The notes: generated by a model not told the origin, from the letters alone. A stretch of DNA of 17,181 bases from an uncultured Collinsella sp. (GCA_937950415.1 CALFDL010000323.1:1-17181), one strand, 5' to 3'; positions 8,131 to 15,253 are shown, numbered from the stretch's first letter. Program-made: numbers and translations.

Positions 8131-8225
8131 GGCGCTTTGTTTTGGCGGGCTGTTGGGCTATCGCTGGGCATCGGGTAAACATATCGCCGTTCATCGGTTA
8201 TGGGTGTTTTACTATTGCGCGCCCG

Positions 8226-8234
8226 TGCTATGCT
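8226..8234 (+). promoter_or_regulatory. Extended -10 promoter for fhs
   Basis: TGCTATGCT matches an extended -10 element (TG-n-TATnnT), 41 bases before the fhs ATG. The -35 region (around 8206-8212) is a poor match, as expected for extended -10 promoters. The leader would be too short for a tetrahydrofolate riboswitch. Confidence 0.45.
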
Positions 8235-8274
8235 GAATTGGTCTTTTTCTCATTCGGTAACGAAAGGACCGCCC

Positions 8275-9942
8275 ATGCCTACTGACATCGAAATCGCACG
8301 TTCTGTCACGCCGCTGCCTATTACCGAGGTGGCCAAGAACGCCGGCGTCGACGTTAAACACCTTATTCCGTACGGCTTCGACAAGGCTAAGGTCGACTAT
8401 TCACTGCTCAACGAGCCGACTGATCACCAGGCCAAGCTCGTTCTCGTGACCGCTATCAACCCAACGCCTGCGGGCGAGGGCAAGACCACCACGACCATCG
8501 GTCTGGCCGATGGTCTGCGTCGTCGCGGCGTCAAGAGTGCCGTGGCCCTGCGCGAGCCTTCGCTCGGCCCCGTCTTTGGCGTTAAGGGCGGCGCTGCCGG
8601 CGGCGGCTGGGCTCAGGTCATCCCCATGGAGGATATCAACCTGCACTTTACCGGCGACTTCCACGCTATCGGTGCTGCCAATAACCTGCTGGCCGCAATG
8701 CTCGACAACCATATTCAGCAGGGCAATCAGCTCGGTATTGACGTTAAGCGCATCACTTGGAAGCGCGTCGTCGATATGAACGACCGTCAGCTTCGCCACG
8801 TTATCGACGGCATTGGCGGTAAGGCCCAGGGCGTGCCGCGCGAGGACGGCTTCGATATCACCGTCGCCTCCGAGGTCATGGCAATCCTGTGCCTGTCTAC
8901 GAGCATTAACGACCTCAAGGAGCGCCTGGGCGAGATCGTCGTCGGCTACAGCTTTGCCGGCGAGCCCGTCCGTGCCCGCGACCTTAAGGCCCAGGGTGCC
9001 ATGGCCGCGTTGCTTAAGGACGCGCTCAAGCCCAACCTGGTGCAAACGCTCGAGGGCACGCCCGCGTTTGTCCACGGCGGTCCCTTCGCCAACATTGCCC
9101 ACGGCTGCAACTCTATCATGGCCACGCGTATGGCGATGCGCTTTGGCGATGTCGCCATTACCGAGGCCGGCTTTGGTGCCGATTTGGGCGCCGAGAAATT
9201 CCTCGACATCAAGTGCCGCATGACGGGCGTTCGCCCCAGCGCCGTCGTGGTCGTCGCGACCGCTCGTGCGCTGAAGTACAACGGTGGCGTCGCCAAGGCC
9301 GACCTCAACGAGGAGAACCTCGAGGCACTCAAGGCCGGCATGCCCAACCTGCTGCGTCACGTCGACAACATCCAGAACGTTTATGGTCTGCCCTGCGTAG
9401 TCGCCATCAACCGCTTCCCGACGGACACCGAGGCCGAGCTTGCGCTCATCGAGTCCGAGTGTCAGAAGCTCGGTGTCAACGTTAAGCTTTCCGAGGTCTG
9501 GGCCAAGGGCGGCGAGGGCGCGCTCGAGCTTGCCGATGAGGTCATGCGTCTGATTGAGCAGCCGAGCGAGCTCAAGTTTGCCTATGAGGACGGCGCCGAT
9601 GTGGCCGACGCTCTTGAGGCCATTGCCACCAAGGTCTACCGCGCCGACGGCGTTGACTTTACGCCGGCCGCCAAGCGCCAGCTCGCCGAGCTGCGCGAGA
9701 ACGGCTTTGGCAACCTGCCGGTGTGCGTGGCCAAGACGCAGTACAGCTTTAGCGACAACGCCAAGGCCCTGGGCGCTCCCGAGAACTTCCGTATCACGGT
9801 GCGTGAGCTCAAGGTTTCCGCCGGTGCCCACTTTGTGGTCGCGCTGACTGGCAGTGTTCTGACCATGCCGGGCCTGCCCAAGGTCCCCGCGGCCGAGAAC
9901 ATCGACGTCGACAACGACGGCAACATTACCGGCCTGTTCTAA
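8275..9942 (+). CDS. fhs: Formate--tetrahydrofolate ligase
   Basis: A 555-aa cytoplasmic enzyme that joins formate to tetrahydrofolate using ATP, giving 10-formyl-THF for purines, initiator Met-tRNA formylation and one-carbon metabolism. The P-loop is TPAGEGKTT at 64-72. The two family signatures are present: GVKGGAAGGGWAQ with a Trp in the aromatic position, and VATARALKYNGG. Length matches the usual 550-560 aa. The ATG at 8275 is preceded by GAAAGGA at 8262-8268 and starts the conserved protein; a longer frame from 8200 includes promoter sequence. It appears monocistronic, with its own promoter. Its original terminator has been split by the insertion sequence that begins 41 bases after the stop codon. 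No other Wood-Ljungdahl gene is in the window, so an ordinary one-carbon role is the safer reading. Confidence 0.97.
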   Translation: MPTDIEIARSVTPLPITEVAKNAGVDVKHLIPYGFDKAKVDYSLLNEPTDHQAKLVLVTAINPTPAGEGKTTTTIGLADGLRRRGVKSAVALREPSLGPVFGVKGGAAGGGWAQVIPMEDINLHFTGDFHAIGAANNLLAAMLDNHIQQGNQLGIDVKRITWKRVVDMNDRQLRHVIDGIGGKAQGVPREDGFDITVASEVMAILCLSTSINDLKERLGEIVVGYSFAGEPVRARDLKAQGAMAALLKDALKPNLVQTLEGTPAFVHGGPFANIAHGCNSIMATRMAMRFGDVAITEAGFGADLGAEKFLDIKCRMTGVRPSAVVVVATARALKYNGGVAKADLNEENLEALKAGMPNLLRHVDNIQNVYGLPCVVAINRFPTDTEAELALIESECQKLGVNVKLSEVWAKGGEGALELADEVMRLIEQPSELKFAYEDGADVADALEAIATKVYRADGVDFTPAAKRQLAELRENGFGNLPVCVAKTQYSFSDNAKALGAPENFRITVRELKVSAGAHFVVALTGSVLTMPGLPKVPAAENIDVDNDGNITGLF

Positions 9943-9967
9943 GCCTGTTGCCCCTAGCTGCCTGCCT

Positions 9968-9982
9968 GCCCCGCCGTGCCCC
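9968..9982 (+). terminator. Left half of the fhs terminator, split by the insertion sequence
   Basis: GCCCCGCCG (9968-9976) is the left arm of a hairpin whose right arm is at 11440-11448, now 1.46 kb away. CCCC at 9979-9982 is the left copy of the target duplication. Joined without the element, the two halves give a 9-bp stem, one mismatch, three more pairs and a CCAA loop. Confidence 0.75.
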
Positions 9983-10006
9983 TGAACTGCCTCCCATTTC
10001 TTGGAC
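9983..10006 (+). repeat. Left terminal inverted repeat of the insertion sequence
   Basis: TGAACTGC, then a variable centre, then CTTGGAC; 19 of 24 positions match the right end in reverse complement. The centre differs from the right end in a way that lets this end pair with the following bases to form the 13-bp hairpin at 9989-10022. Confidence 0.9.
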
Positions 10007-10027
10007 ACGAGAAATGGGAGGCTTTTT
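9989..10027 (+). terminator. Hairpin with T-tract at the left end of the IS, covering the transposase ribosome binding site
   Basis: A perfect 13-bp stem (9989-10001 with 10010-10022), eight-base loop and TTTTT at 10023-10027 make a strong terminator-like structure. GGGAGG at 10016-10021, the ribosome binding site of OrfA, lies in its right arm. Read-through transcripts from fhs would end here or have the site hidden, and it may also stand in for the lost fhs terminator. Confidence 0.7.
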
Positions 10028-10519
10028 ATGCGTGTCGACTTGAGGGTGAAGCACGACATCGAGGCCAGGAAGGCGGCGATCGAGCTCTTCGAGCGAGGCC
10101 ACGGCTCCGAGTCGGCGGCGAAGGCGCTGTCGGTCCCGCGCGACACCGTGAGACAATGGCTCTACGTATACCGGTCGTTCGGAAGCGAGGTGCTGCTATC
10201 CATGGACGGCAAGCAGGCCAGGTACACATATGAGCAGAAGGTCGCCGCCGCCTCGGCCGTGGTCGACGGCGGCATGAGCAAGCGGGACGCCATGGAGGCG
10301 TTCGGCGTCATGTCCCTGGCGCCGCTCAAGAGATGGTGCGCGCTCTACCGCGAGGGCGGCGCCGAGGCGCTCAGGCCCAAGCCCAAGGGCCGGCCGAGCG
10401 GTTCCAAGGCAAGGCCGCGCACGCGCGAGCAGGAGCTCGAGGAGCGCTGCCGAAGGCTCGAGACCGAGGTGGCCTACCTAAAAAAAATGCGTGCCCTGGT
10501 CGAGAGGGACGGACTCTGA
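10028..10519 (+). CDS. IS3-family transposase OrfA (DNA-binding subunit)
   Basis: A 163-aa basic protein that binds the element ends and supplies the N-terminal half of the OrfAB transposase. A first helix-turn-helix lies near residues 15-50 (ESAAKALSVPRDTVRQWL), a second in the region with MSKRDAMEAFGVM and PLKRWCALY, and a C-terminal coiled coil or leucine zipper runs from about 130 to 153 (ELEERCRRLETEVAYL). The ATG at 10028 follows GGGAGG at 10016-10021 with six-base spacing; a TTG at 10001 in the same frame lies within the terminal hairpin and is less likely. The frame overlaps OrfB and contains the A8 run at 10480-10487 where ribosomes can slip back by one base. Confidence 0.9.
   Translation: MRVDLRVKHDIEARKAAIELFERGHGSESAAKALSVPRDTVRQWLYVYRSFGSEVLLSMDGKQARYTYEQKVAAASAVVDGGMSKRDAMEAFGVMSLAPLKRWCALYREGGAEALRPKPKGRPSGSKARPRTREQELEERCRRLETEVAYLKKMRALVERDGL
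10480..10487 (+). promoter_or_regulatory. A8 programmed -1 frameshift site
   Basis: Eight adenines, read CTA AAA AAA ATG in the OrfA frame. Slippage by -1 moves translation into the OrfB frame and makes a fusion of about 454 aa (153 residues from OrfA plus 301). This is the standard way IS3 elements make their active transposase. The bases after the run (10489-10520) were not resolved into a clear stimulatory structure. Confidence 0.75.
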
Positions 10520-11391
10520 CCAGGGCGAAGGTCGAGGCCGTGAGCGCCCTGCGCGAAGAGGGGTACGGGCTGGGGCGCCTGCTGGAGTGCGCCGGCCTGG
10601 CGAGGTCGAGCTACTACTACGCGCTGTCGCACCCGAAGGCTCCCACCAGGCCCGAGCTCTGGGAGGCCGCCGCCGAGATATTCTCGCGCACCGCCAACGG
10701 GTGCGGCCACAGGCAGATCGCCATGTGCCTGCGCGCCGAGCAGGGCGTGCGCATAGCCTGCAAGACCGCGCTGAAGATGATGCGCGAGATGGGCATCAGC
10801 TGCGGGATCCGCCGCGAGACCGACTACCACAGGTACAACTCGTACAGGGGCAAGGTCGGAAAGACCTTCGAGAACGTCATCGGGCGCGACTTCGCCGCCG
10901 ACGGGCCGTGGGAAAAGATGGGCACCGACGTCACCGAGTTCAAGCAGCCCTGGGGCAAGGCCTACTTCGCGCCGGTCTACGACTTCGGCAGCAAGGAGAT
11001 CGTCGCCTGGTCCACGTCGCTGCACCCCAACATGGCTCAGCAGCACGAGCTGCTCGACCAGCTCGTGTCCAAGAAGCCCAAGGGCTCCAGGCCGATCCTG
11101 CACTCGGACATGGGCTGGCAGTACCAGCAGGCCGGTTGGTGCAGGCGGCTGGAGGAGGCCGGCGTGGTGCAGAGCATGTCCCGGAAGGGCAACTGCATCG
11201 ACAACGGCGCGACGGAGCAGGTGTTCGGCCACATCAAGGACGAGTTCTTCCGCGGAAGGACGTGGCCGGACTTCGAGTCCTTCAAGGCGGACCTCGACGA
11301 CTTCGTGGTCCATTGGAACACGAGGAGGCGCCAGGTTAAACTGAAGGGACTGACCCCGGAGGAGTTCCGGAGCCAGTCCCTTGCGGCGTAG
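10486..11391 (+). CDS. IS3-family transposase OrfB (DDE integrase catalytic domain), made by -1 frameshift
   Basis: The catalytic half of the transposase, with a retroviral-integrase-like rve domain. The triad is complete: first Asp codon at 10927 (GTDVTEF), second Asp at 11107 (LHSDMGWQY), Glu at 11215 (DNGATEQVFGHIKDE). The spacings are 59 and 35 residues, typical of IS3. The N-terminal part (LREEGYGLGRLLECAGLARS) resembles the HTH_21 region of OrfB proteins, and the C-terminus has HWNTRRRQVKLKGLTPEEF. No convincing independent start is seen near the overlap, so it is given from the slippage point. An ATG at 10333 lies in this frame but well inside OrfA. It ends with TAG 38 bases before the right IS end. 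Confidence 0.9.
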   Translation, partial: NACPGREGRTLTRAKVEAVSALREEGYGLGRLLECAGLARSSYYYALSHPKAPTRPELWEAAAEIFSRTANGCGHRQIAMCLRAEQGVRIACKTALKMMREMGISCGIRRETDYHRYNSYRGKVGKTFENVIGRDFAADGPWEKMGTDVTEFKQPWGKAYFAPVYDFGSKEIVAWSTSLHPNMAQQHELLDQLVSKKPKGSRPILHSDMGWQYQQAGWCRRLEEAGVVQSMSRKGNCIDNGATEQVFGHIKDEFFRGRTWPDFESFKADLDDFVVHWNTRRRQVKLKGLTPEEFRSQSLAA

Positions 11392-11405
11392 TTCTTATTT
11401 AAGCC

Positions 11406-11429
11406 GTCCAAGTTTTGGGGTGCAGTTCA
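11406..11429 (-). repeat. Right terminal inverted repeat of the insertion sequence
   Basis: In reverse complement it reads TGAACTGCACCCC, AAAA, CTTGGAC, the form typical of IS150-group ends, with terminal CA on the plus strand. The CCCC target copy follows at 11430-11433. Confidence 0.9.
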
Positions 11430-11433
11430 CCCC

Positions 11434-11454
11434 AAGGCCCGGCGGGGCTTTTTT
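11434..11454 (+). terminator. Right half of the split fhs terminator
   Basis: CGGCGGGGC (11440-11448) followed by TTTTTT (11449-11454) is the right arm and T-tract of the terminator whose left arm is at 9968-9976. After insertion the arms are too far apart to work in an fhs transcript. Confidence 0.75.
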
Positions 11455-11520
11455 ATCCTTAGGCCCGCGCATGTCTTGTAGATACCGACGGACTCTGCCC
11501 ATCATAGGCTTTTGCGCGGG

Positions 11521-11526
11521 TAGAAT
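11521..11526 (+). promoter_or_regulatory. Possible -10 box for the PASTA-like membrane protein
   Basis: TAGAAT matches five of six bases of the -10 consensus, 45 bases before the ATG at 11572. No good -35 box is seen about 17 bases upstream. Confidence 0.25.
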
Positions 11527-11571
11527 GCATGGATAACTTGAGGCTCACACGCGACGGAAAGGAATCGTTGC

Positions 11572-12489
11572 ATGGATCAGGACAAGACAACCGTGATGGG
11601 TGGCTACGGTTCCGCGCAGGCTGGCGATAGCGCCGATGCGACCCGCGTTGTTCCCAACTCCGGTTATACCGACCCCGCGGCGACGCAGCCTTCTGCTGAG
11701 CCCACCCGGGTTATGGGCTATGGCGACACGCCGCAGGATTCTTATGCTGCCTCGACGCCGAATCCCTATGACAACCTGCCGCAGAATCCCATTCCGCAGC
11801 CTCAGCAGACGACGTATATGCCTCGCACGGCGCAGCCTCGCTACGAGTCGCGCCAGCCGTATCGCGAGTACCCCAAGTCGATTCCGCAATATGGCGAGGA
11901 CGAGGAGAAGAAGCCGTCGCGTTCGTCGAGCGTGATCAAGAAGATCCTCATCGTACTGGCGATCTTCTTTGCGCTGTCGGTTGTGTTTGCCATCGTGTCG
12001 GGCATGCTTAACAAGCGAGGGAGTTCAACGGCCGATGCCACTGTTGAGCAAACCGAGTCCGCCTCGTCTAGCACCGTCGATCTGAGCGATATCCCGGGGC
12101 AGTACTGGTCCAACGCCAAGAAGATCCTCAAGTCGCGCGGCGCCGATCTTTCGAATGCCGTGGTCCTGACTGATGATGGCTCAACGCCCGTCGTCGATGC
12201 CAACTGGGTCGTTACTTCTGCCTACTATAACGACAACGGCAACCTCGAAATTCAACTCACGCACAAGAACAGCTCGGGTAACTCGTCCGGCGGCCAAAGC
12301 GGTACCGACAGCTCGAGCTCCAATACGCTGGAGGACTTGAGCAACAAGGCACAGGAGTTGGGAGACAAAGCGCAAGAGCTGGGCGGCACGGCGCAGAACC
12401 TGGGCGACACCGCTCAGAACCTGGGTGATATGGCGACGGATGCCTGGAACGCACTGCAAAACGGCATCTCGGGCGCGCAGGGAAACTAG
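11572..12489 (+). CDS. Single-pass membrane protein with PASTA-like outer domain and heptad-repeat tail
   Basis: A 305-aa protein, family not firmly recognised. Residues 1-120 are a hydrophilic Pro/Gln/Tyr-rich cytoplasmic part with three similar threonine motifs, DKTTVMGGYG, DATRVVPN and EPTRVMGYG (T7, T24, T45), which could be Ser/Thr-kinase or FHA-domain sites. A basic stretch (KK at 123-124) precedes one membrane helix at about 125-146, giving an N-in topology without a signal peptide. Residues 169-232 resemble one PASTA domain (DIPGQYWSNAKKILKSRGAD, then a closing beta strand LEIQLTHK). A Ser/Gly linker (233-251) leads to four seven-residue repeats at 259-286 of the KAQELGD/TAQNLGD type, probably a coiled coil. 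The role may be cell-wall sensing, by inference. The ATG at 11572 follows GGAAAGGA. It is convergent with the CDF gene, 12 bases away. Confidence 0.8.
   Translation: MDQDKTTVMGGYGSAQAGDSADATRVVPNSGYTDPAATQPSAEPTRVMGYGDTPQDSYAASTPNPYDNLPQNPIPQPQQTTYMPRTAQPRYESRQPYREYPKSIPQYGEDEEKKPSRSSSVIKKILIVLAIFFALSVVFAIVSGMLNKRGSSTADATVEQTESASSSTVDLSDIPGQYWSNAKKILKSRGADLSNAVVLTDDGSTPVVDANWVVTSAYYNDNGNLEIQLTHKNSSGNSSGGQSGTDSSSSNTLEDLSNKAQELGDKAQELGGTAQNLGDTAQNLGDMATDAWNALQNGISGAQGN
12346..12429 (+). repeat. Four in-frame 21-base tandem repeats
   Basis: They encode KAQELGD, KAQELGG, TAQNLGD and TAQNLGD. The copies differ at synonymous positions, so the repeat is not very recent. Copy number could vary between strains by slippage. 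Confidence 0.7.
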
Positions 12490-12501
12490 CTGTTAAGCGG
12501 G

Positions 12502-13683
12502 CTACAGTTGCTCGGCCGGACGCTCGGGCGAGCTAAAGCCCGAATCAAACGTGACGACGCATGAGACGTCGGGCCGGCGCTCGTGCACGATGCGCGTGAC
12601 GAGCTCCAGCAGCTCCTCGTCGGATATGTCAAAGCCGTCGGGACGCACCAGGTCAAGCGAAACGAACCCGTCGTGCTCGTGCAGGTCGTGGATGGAGAGC
12701 GCGGGATCGATCTGCATGACGCCGCGCTTGACCCAGCCGCGCAGGTCGTCGCCAGTGGTGGCGATGGGGTCGCAGTGCAGCGTGATATCGATGCCCATCT
12801 GGCGCTTGATGTCGTGCTCGATGGTGTCCAGAATCTCGTGGTGCTCAAATGCGTCGCCCTCGCCGGGCATCTCCACGTGGGCGCTGGCAAACTGACGACC
12901 GGGGCCGTAGTCGTGCACCATGAGGTCGTGTGTGCCCAAGACCTGGGGGTACGACATAATCCTGTCGCGGATTTCCTGGACGAGCTTGGGGTCGGGCGCT
13001 TGTCCTAACAGCGGGCTGATGGCGTCGCGCACCAGGCCCAGGCCGCTGATGCAGATGAAGATGCCCACACCCAGGCCTGCCCAGCCATCGAGGTCAAAGC
13101 CGGTCGTCTGCGAAATAAGCGCCGCCACCAGGACCGAGCTCGAGGTGATGACGTCGTTTTTGGAGTCCTGTGCTGTGGCGATGAGCGTCTCCGAGTCGAT
13201 GCGGTCGCCCAACGTGCGGTTGAACGCGGCCATCCAGAGCTTAACGAGCATGGACAAGACGAGGGCGGCTAAGGAGAGCACCGAATATGCAGTGGGGGAA
13301 GGCTTGATGATCTTAGTGACCGACTCGAGGATCAGGTTGATGCCGACGGCGCAAACCAGGACGGCGACGAACAGACCGGCTAGGTACTCGTAGCGACCGT
13401 GGCCATAGGGGTGGCCTTCGTCTGCCGGGCGGCTGGCAAGGCGGAACCCGAGCAGGCTCACGATGTTGCTCGAGGCGTCGGAGAGGTTGTTGAAGGCGTC
13501 GGCGATGAGCGAGACAGAGCCGGCGAGCAGGCCCGCGATGCCCTTGGCCAGGCACAGAGTGACGTTGAGACCAATGCAGATGAGGCTTGCGGCGAAGCCC
13601 GCGTTGGTGCGGCAGGAGGTATCGACCGGCTCGCCCTCGCTGCCGGGAACAAGCGTATGTACCAGCCGATTTACAAATAGCAT
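12502..13683 (-). CDS. Cation diffusion facilitator, probably a manganese (or iron/zinc) exporter
   Basis: A 393-aa integral membrane antiporter that exports divalent metal in exchange for protons. Six helices span about 28-200, with the CDF signature SVSLIADAFNNLSDASSN in helix 2 and QDSKNDVITS in helix 5. The transport site by alignment to YiiP is N65/D69 and D173/D177. Zinc members usually have His in this site; as I recall, N-D/D-D is the pattern of bacterial manganese CDFs such as MntE. The cytoplasmic part is long: a CDF C-terminal domain (about 260-330) and a further 60 residues rich in His and acidic residues (HDLHEHD). The ATG at 13683 was chosen because GAGGA lies eight bases upstream (plus strand 13692-13696); in-frame ATGs further upstream lack such a site. 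It is divergent from the zinc-ribbon gene. Confidence 0.92.
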   Translation of the reverse strand: MLFVNRLVHTLVPGSEGEPVDTSCRTNAGFAASLICIGLNVTLCLAKGIAGLLAGSVSLIADAFNNLSDASSNIVSLLGFRLASRPADEGHPYGHGRYEYLAGLFVAVLVCAVGINLILESVTKIIKPSPTAYSVLSLAALVLSMLVKLWMAAFNRTLGDRIDSETLIATAQDSKNDVITSSSVLVAALISQTTGFDLDGWAGLGVGIFICISGLGLVRDAISPLLGQAPDPKLVQEIRDRIMSYPQVLGTHDLMVHDYGPGRQFASAHVEMPGEGDAFEHHEILDTIEHDIKRQMGIDITLHCDPIATTGDDLRGWVKRGVMQIDPALSIHDLHEHDGFVSLDLVRPDGFDISDEELLELVTRIVHERRPDVSCVVTFDSGFSSPERPAEQL

Positions 13684-13691
13684 AGCGGTCG

Positions 13692-13696
13692 TCCTC
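13692..13696 (-). promoter_or_regulatory. Ribosome binding site that fixes the CDF start
   Basis: GAGGA on the minus strand, eight bases before the ATG at 13683. The next ATG upstream (13704) is preceded by CCTTAAAC with no purine-rich site. Confidence 0.6.
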
Positions 13697-13716
13697 ACAA
13701 TCATGTTTAAGGGGAT

Positions 13717-13744
13717 AGTGTAGCTCGCGCGGAGGCGCTGTGCA
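13717..13744 (-). promoter_or_regulatory. Possible promoter of the CDF gene
   Basis: On the minus strand TGCACA (13744-13739) and TACACT (13722-13717) each match four of six consensus bases with 16-base spacing, about 34 bases upstream of the start codon. No metal-regulator operator was recognised in the 218-base divergent gap. Confidence 0.3.
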
Positions 13745-13901
13745 CCGATGCTCAGAAAATGCAGTAATGGTCTGCCGGTGCTAACGAGCGAGCCTTCTCG
13801 TCTGCCTGGGTGGTCCATTTTGGGCCACATGGGTATGGGCATGTGCCTGTTTGCTCGACATACTTAACGTCGATAGCCCCTGTGCAAAGGAGGACGTTTC
13901 C

Positions 13902-15239
13902 ATGGACGAGATGTTTGCCATTAAATGTCAAAACTGCGGCGGCCCTATGTACTCGCACCAGGCTAAGCGCAGCTTTGAGTGCGCCTATTGCGGCGCGGTC
14001 ATTCCGTGGCAGGCGGACGCCGGAGAGCCCAAGAGCGCTTTGGGCATTCGCCATACGCCGTTGACGGTGGTGGATGGACTGCTCAAGCTCACGCATGCGT
14101 CGCAACTCGAGCGCCCGGAGGACCCGGACTGGTATTTCTTCAATTCGCACTGGCGCAATCAGTCGGTCCTGGAACATCTGCTGTGGGAGGATCGCGGCAC
14201 GGCGCAGGAGTTCCAAGAGGCCACGCATGTGAGCATTCCTTGCCCCTTCTGCGGAGCGTCCTTTGAGGGCGAGTCAACGCAGCGTGTGTTTGAGTGCCCG
14301 TCCTGCGGCAACAAGATCGGCATTGCCGACCTGCTCAAGCCGGGGACGTTTAGCAAGCGTCTGACCATGGGCGTGGGTGCGGAGTATGTGCCGGATCAGG
14401 GTATTCCCTGCGAAATCTCGCCGCAGCAGGCACGTGCCAACGCACTGCAGCTGGTGCGCCAGTACCCGGATGCCTTTGCCGGGCACGACGTGGAAGACGC
14501 AATCCAAAACGACATGATGCTCTTCTATTTCCCCATGGCGCTGGCGGACCTGCGCATGATGGCGAGCTTCCCGGGCAAGGGCCTGAGCAAGGAAACCCTG
14601 GTGTACTACGAGGTGCTCGACTGGGCGTATCCGCGGGCAAACTATCTGGATGTTCGCCTTATGGGCATTTTGGAGCCGTGGGACTTTGCCAAGGTTGGGC
14701 CGTTTGACCCGGCCATGCAGGAAGGTGACTTTCGCGTTGTCTCCGTCGATGCGTCTACCAAGGACCAAGTGGTCATTGATAAGTTGGCGCTCGACATTGT
14801 CGGCAACGATGCCGAGGCAGTGCTTGGGCTCAATAAAAAGAGCATCCGAACCTGGGCGCGCAAGGCCCGCAAGCATAAGGACGGTCTGGTGATGGTGCCG
14901 GTCTACTTTGTCGATCGTCCGGCGACGGACAGCCGCGACGGCGAGCAAGTGCGCATCGCTGTGAACGGCCAGACGGGCCGCGCGGCCGCGGTGGTGTTTA
15001 GCGACAAGCGCGAGACGCATGTGGTGGCACCGCTCAACCCGAGCCTGCATCTGTCCGGCGAGAGCACCGTGCACGCCACGCCCATCGAGGTCAAATACGT
15101 TAAGTCGCCGTTTCTGTACCAGATCGTGCGCCGTGGAGGCGGCGAGCAACCGCGCCAGGTTGCAGCGGTTGCCGAGGGTTCCTACCGAGAGGAGAAGCCC
15201 AAACGCAAGGGCTTGTTCGCTGCGATCTTTGGGAAGTAG
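13902..15239 (+). CDS. Protein with two zinc ribbons and an amphipathic C-terminal tail, function unknown
   Basis: A 445-aa protein. Two four-cysteine zinc ribbons are visible: C9-x2-C12 with C27-x2-C30, and C114-x2-C117 with C132-x2-C135. Automated annotation of such proteins often says TFIIB-type zinc ribbon, but nothing else here resembles a transcription factor. The middle and C-terminal region (about 150-410) is a mixed, soluble domain I do not recognise. The last residues, KPKRKGLFAAIFGK, form a basic amphipathic segment much like the membrane-targeting tail of MinD, so peripheral membrane attachment is possible (inference). There is no signal peptide or membrane helix. The ATG at 13902 follows AAAGGAGG at 13886-13893; an ATG at 13851 in frame lies upstream of that site. 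A weak hairpin follows the stop. Confidence 0.82.
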   Translation: MDEMFAIKCQNCGGPMYSHQAKRSFECAYCGAVIPWQADAGEPKSALGIRHTPLTVVDGLLKLTHASQLERPEDPDWYFFNSHWRNQSVLEHLLWEDRGTAQEFQEATHVSIPCPFCGASFEGESTQRVFECPSCGNKIGIADLLKPGTFSKRLTMGVGAEYVPDQGIPCEISPQQARANALQLVRQYPDAFAGHDVEDAIQNDMMLFYFPMALADLRMMASFPGKGLSKETLVYYEVLDWAYPRANYLDVRLMGILEPWDFAKVGPFDPAMQEGDFRVVSVDASTKDQVVIDKLALDIVGNDAEAVLGLNKKSIRTWARKARKHKDGLVMVPVYFVDRPATDSRDGEQVRIAVNGQTGRAAAVVFSDKRETHVVAPLNPSLHLSGESTVHATPIEVKYVKSPFLYQIVRRGGGEQPRQVAAVAEGSYREEKPKRKGLFAAIFGK

Positions 15240-15253
15240 GGAAGCGCAGCATG

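Larger units (their letters stand above)
9983..11429 (+). mobile_element. Complete IS3-family insertion sequence (IS150 group), 1447 bp
   Basis: The element begins TGAACTGC and ends GCAGTTCA, with 24-base terminal repeats matching at 19 positions and a CCCC duplication on both sides (9979-9982 and 11430-11433), within the 3-5 bp usual for IS3. It encodes two overlapping frames with an A8 slippage site between them, and the DDE catalytic triad has the D(59)D(35)E spacing typical of IS3 transposases. Both frames are open and both ends are present, so it could still be active. Its codons (AGG, ATA) differ from neighbouring genes. The end sequence and two-HTH OrfA place it in the IS150 group; the specific IS name was not determined. 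Confidence 0.93.

Noticed and set aside
8131..8274. Tetrahydrofolate riboswitch upstream of fhs
   Set aside because: The likely promoter leaves a leader of only about 35 bases and no matching conserved elements were seen.
8401..10146. 581-codon minus-strand frame opposite fhs
   Set aside because: Shadow of fhs; it runs through the IS boundary, which no pre-existing gene could do.
10491..11339. Second long plus-strand frame inside the transposase
   Set aside because: The DDE triad and family motifs are in the other frame; this one has no recognisable pattern.
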